Shown here piece after piece: positions 5,085-5,635 of a stretch of 5,635 nucleotides of DNA. The stretch is from Pseudomonadota bacterium (GTDB lineage: Bacteria; Pseudomonadota; Alphaproteobacteria; Acetobacterales; Acetobacteraceae): the NCBI GenBank assembly GCA_023390705.1, contig JAEWCI010000052.1:1-5635 (forward strand), given 5' to 3'. Position 1 is the stretch's first letter. Each line of letters begins with the position of its first letter. The translations under genes were made by a program, and so were the position numbers. A model generated the notes under the pieces. The model did no database searches, was not told where the DNA came from, and worked only from the letters and a program-made list of their open reading frames with translations.

Positions 5085-5635
5085 GCACCCGTCCCCCTCA
5101 CCGGATAGACCGCCCCGTCGCCCGTAGGCGGCGCGACACGCCGGCACAGATAGACCTCCGCTTCCGGATGGCCGGTCATGGCGAAGCCGGCGCTGCGCAG
5201 CATGGCCTCCACGCAGGCGCGGTTGGGCACCCACCAGTTCGTCGGGTCATGGGCGTAGCGATGCTCGATGAAGTGCATCTTCGGCCAGCCAGGGCGGTCG
5301 AACTGCCCGGTGTCCCAGAACTCGTAGTCCTCCCGTGCCGGCTCCACTTCCTCAGCCCCGCGCTGCATGGACTGGAACACCAGCAGGTCCCGCGCGGCAT
5401 GCGCATGGATAAGGTCGAGCGCCAGCAAGGGATGCCGCAGGTGGTAGAGCACGCCCATGAAAAGCACGATGTCGAAACGTTCGCCGAGAGCGCCGACATC
5501 ATAGACGGACAGGTTACGGATTTCGATGTCGTGTCCCGTCACCTCGGCAGCGAAGCGCGCCTGGCGCAGGTAGTCCTCGTCCGAGTCGATGCCGACCACG
5601 CGGGCGGCGCCGCGGCGCTTCATCTCAATGGAGTA
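5081..5635 (-). CDS. SAM-dependent methyltransferase, TIGR04290-like, N-terminus beyond window edge
   Basis: 184 C-terminal residues are visible; the frame is open to the right edge (YSIEMKRRGA continues upstream of the internal ATG at 5623), so the true start and the glycine-rich SAM motif I lie outside. Visible class I methyltransferase signs are RVVGIDSDEDYLRQAR (the acidic end of beta2 that binds the SAM ribose), a RNLSVYDVGAL strand, and FDIVLFMGVLYHLRHP (motif at beta4 and following helix). Later come YAHDPTNWWVPNRACVEAML and HPEAEVYLCRR. The MGVLYHLRHP and NWWVPN...GF pattern resembles the CmoB/DUF1698 group, and in detail the TIGR04290 methyltransferases, which I recall being encoded near sugar-active genes. 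That recall should be checked. The acceptor is unknown. A tail of about 18 residues after CRR ends in the TGA that overlaps the next gene's start, implying translational coupling and a shared operon. Confidence 0.85.
   Translation of the reverse strand, partial: YSIEMKRRGAARVVGIDSDEDYLRQARFAAEVTGHDIEIRNLSVYDVGALGERFDIVLFMGVLYHLRHPLLALDLIHAHAARDLLVFQSMQRGAEEVEPAREDYEFWDTGQFDRPGWPKMHFIEHRYAHDPTNWWVPNRACVEAMLRSAGFAMTGHPEAEVYLCRRVAPPTGDGAVYPVRGTGA
5092..5099 (-). promoter_or_regulatory. Ribosome binding site of the hydrolase-like gene, inside the methyltransferase end
   Basis: The minus strand reads GAGGGGGA followed by 7 bases and ATG at 5084. The site lies inside the last codons of the methyltransferase, and the start shares bases with its stop (ATGA). 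This decides the start and suggests coupled translation of the two proteins. Confidence 0.55.

Noticed and set aside
4461..5108. Plus-strand open frame of 215 codons opposite the hydrolase-like gene
   Set aside because: The opposite strand carries catalytic signatures and coupled translation; this frame has none.
5085..5234. 50-residue N-terminal extension of the hydrolase-like protein
   Set aside because: It overlaps the well-conserved methyltransferase C-terminus in another frame, is Arg/Gly-rich, and the ATG at 5084 has its own ribosome site and ATGA coupling.
5081..5623. Methyltransferase starting at the internal ATG at 5623
   Set aside because: The frame stays open to the window edge with family-like residues (YSIE) before that Met, and the SAM motif I would be missing. 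The gene is cut by the window rather than starting there.

Overview
This window is GC-rich DNA, roughly two thirds G+C by eye, from what is most likely an alphaproteobacterium. The protein styles suggest Acetobacteraceae or Rhodospirillales (Roseomonas-like), but this is an inference from codon bias and family distribution; no rRNA or other taxonomic marker is present. Five protein-coding genes were found, all on the minus strand, so the window is transcribed from right to left. The first and last genes run off the window edges. No RNA genes, CRISPR arrays, insertion sequences or tRNAs were seen. No gap between genes exceeds 190 bases.

Right part (5635 to about 4197): a two-gene unit. A SAM-dependent methyltransferase, missing its N-terminus at the window edge, overlaps by ATGA the start of a glycoside-hydrolase-like protein. 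The methyltransferase looks like the TIGR04290 family and is distantly CmoB-like. The second protein has the WNEPN and SEVG catalytic signatures of a clan GH-A TIM barrel. Its strands appear in circularly permuted order: the beta4-beta8 half comes first and the beta1-beta3 half last. This is the most unusual feature of the window. The pair probably belongs to a larger carbohydrate-modification cluster lying to the right.

Middle (4008 to 2908): a complete bacterial (poxvirus-like) type IB DNA topoisomerase. All five active-site positions can be recognised, with Asn in the position where vaccinia virus and eukaryotes have His.

Left part (2729 to 1): a three-gene set related to the enterobacterial yjfJ-yjfK-yjfL genes. 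The first is a 534-residue membrane-anchored protein whose C-terminal domain resembles DUF2491 (YjfK). The second is a four-helix DUF350 (YjfL) membrane protein starting with TTG. The third is a PspA/IM30-like coiled-coil protein (YjfJ-like) cut by the left edge. The expected relationship is a PspA-type coiled-coil protein acting with two membrane-associated partners in some envelope function, whose biochemical role is not established. Compared with E. coli the order is changed (K-L-J), and the YjfK-like domain is fused to an exported low-complexity region and a transmembrane anchor.
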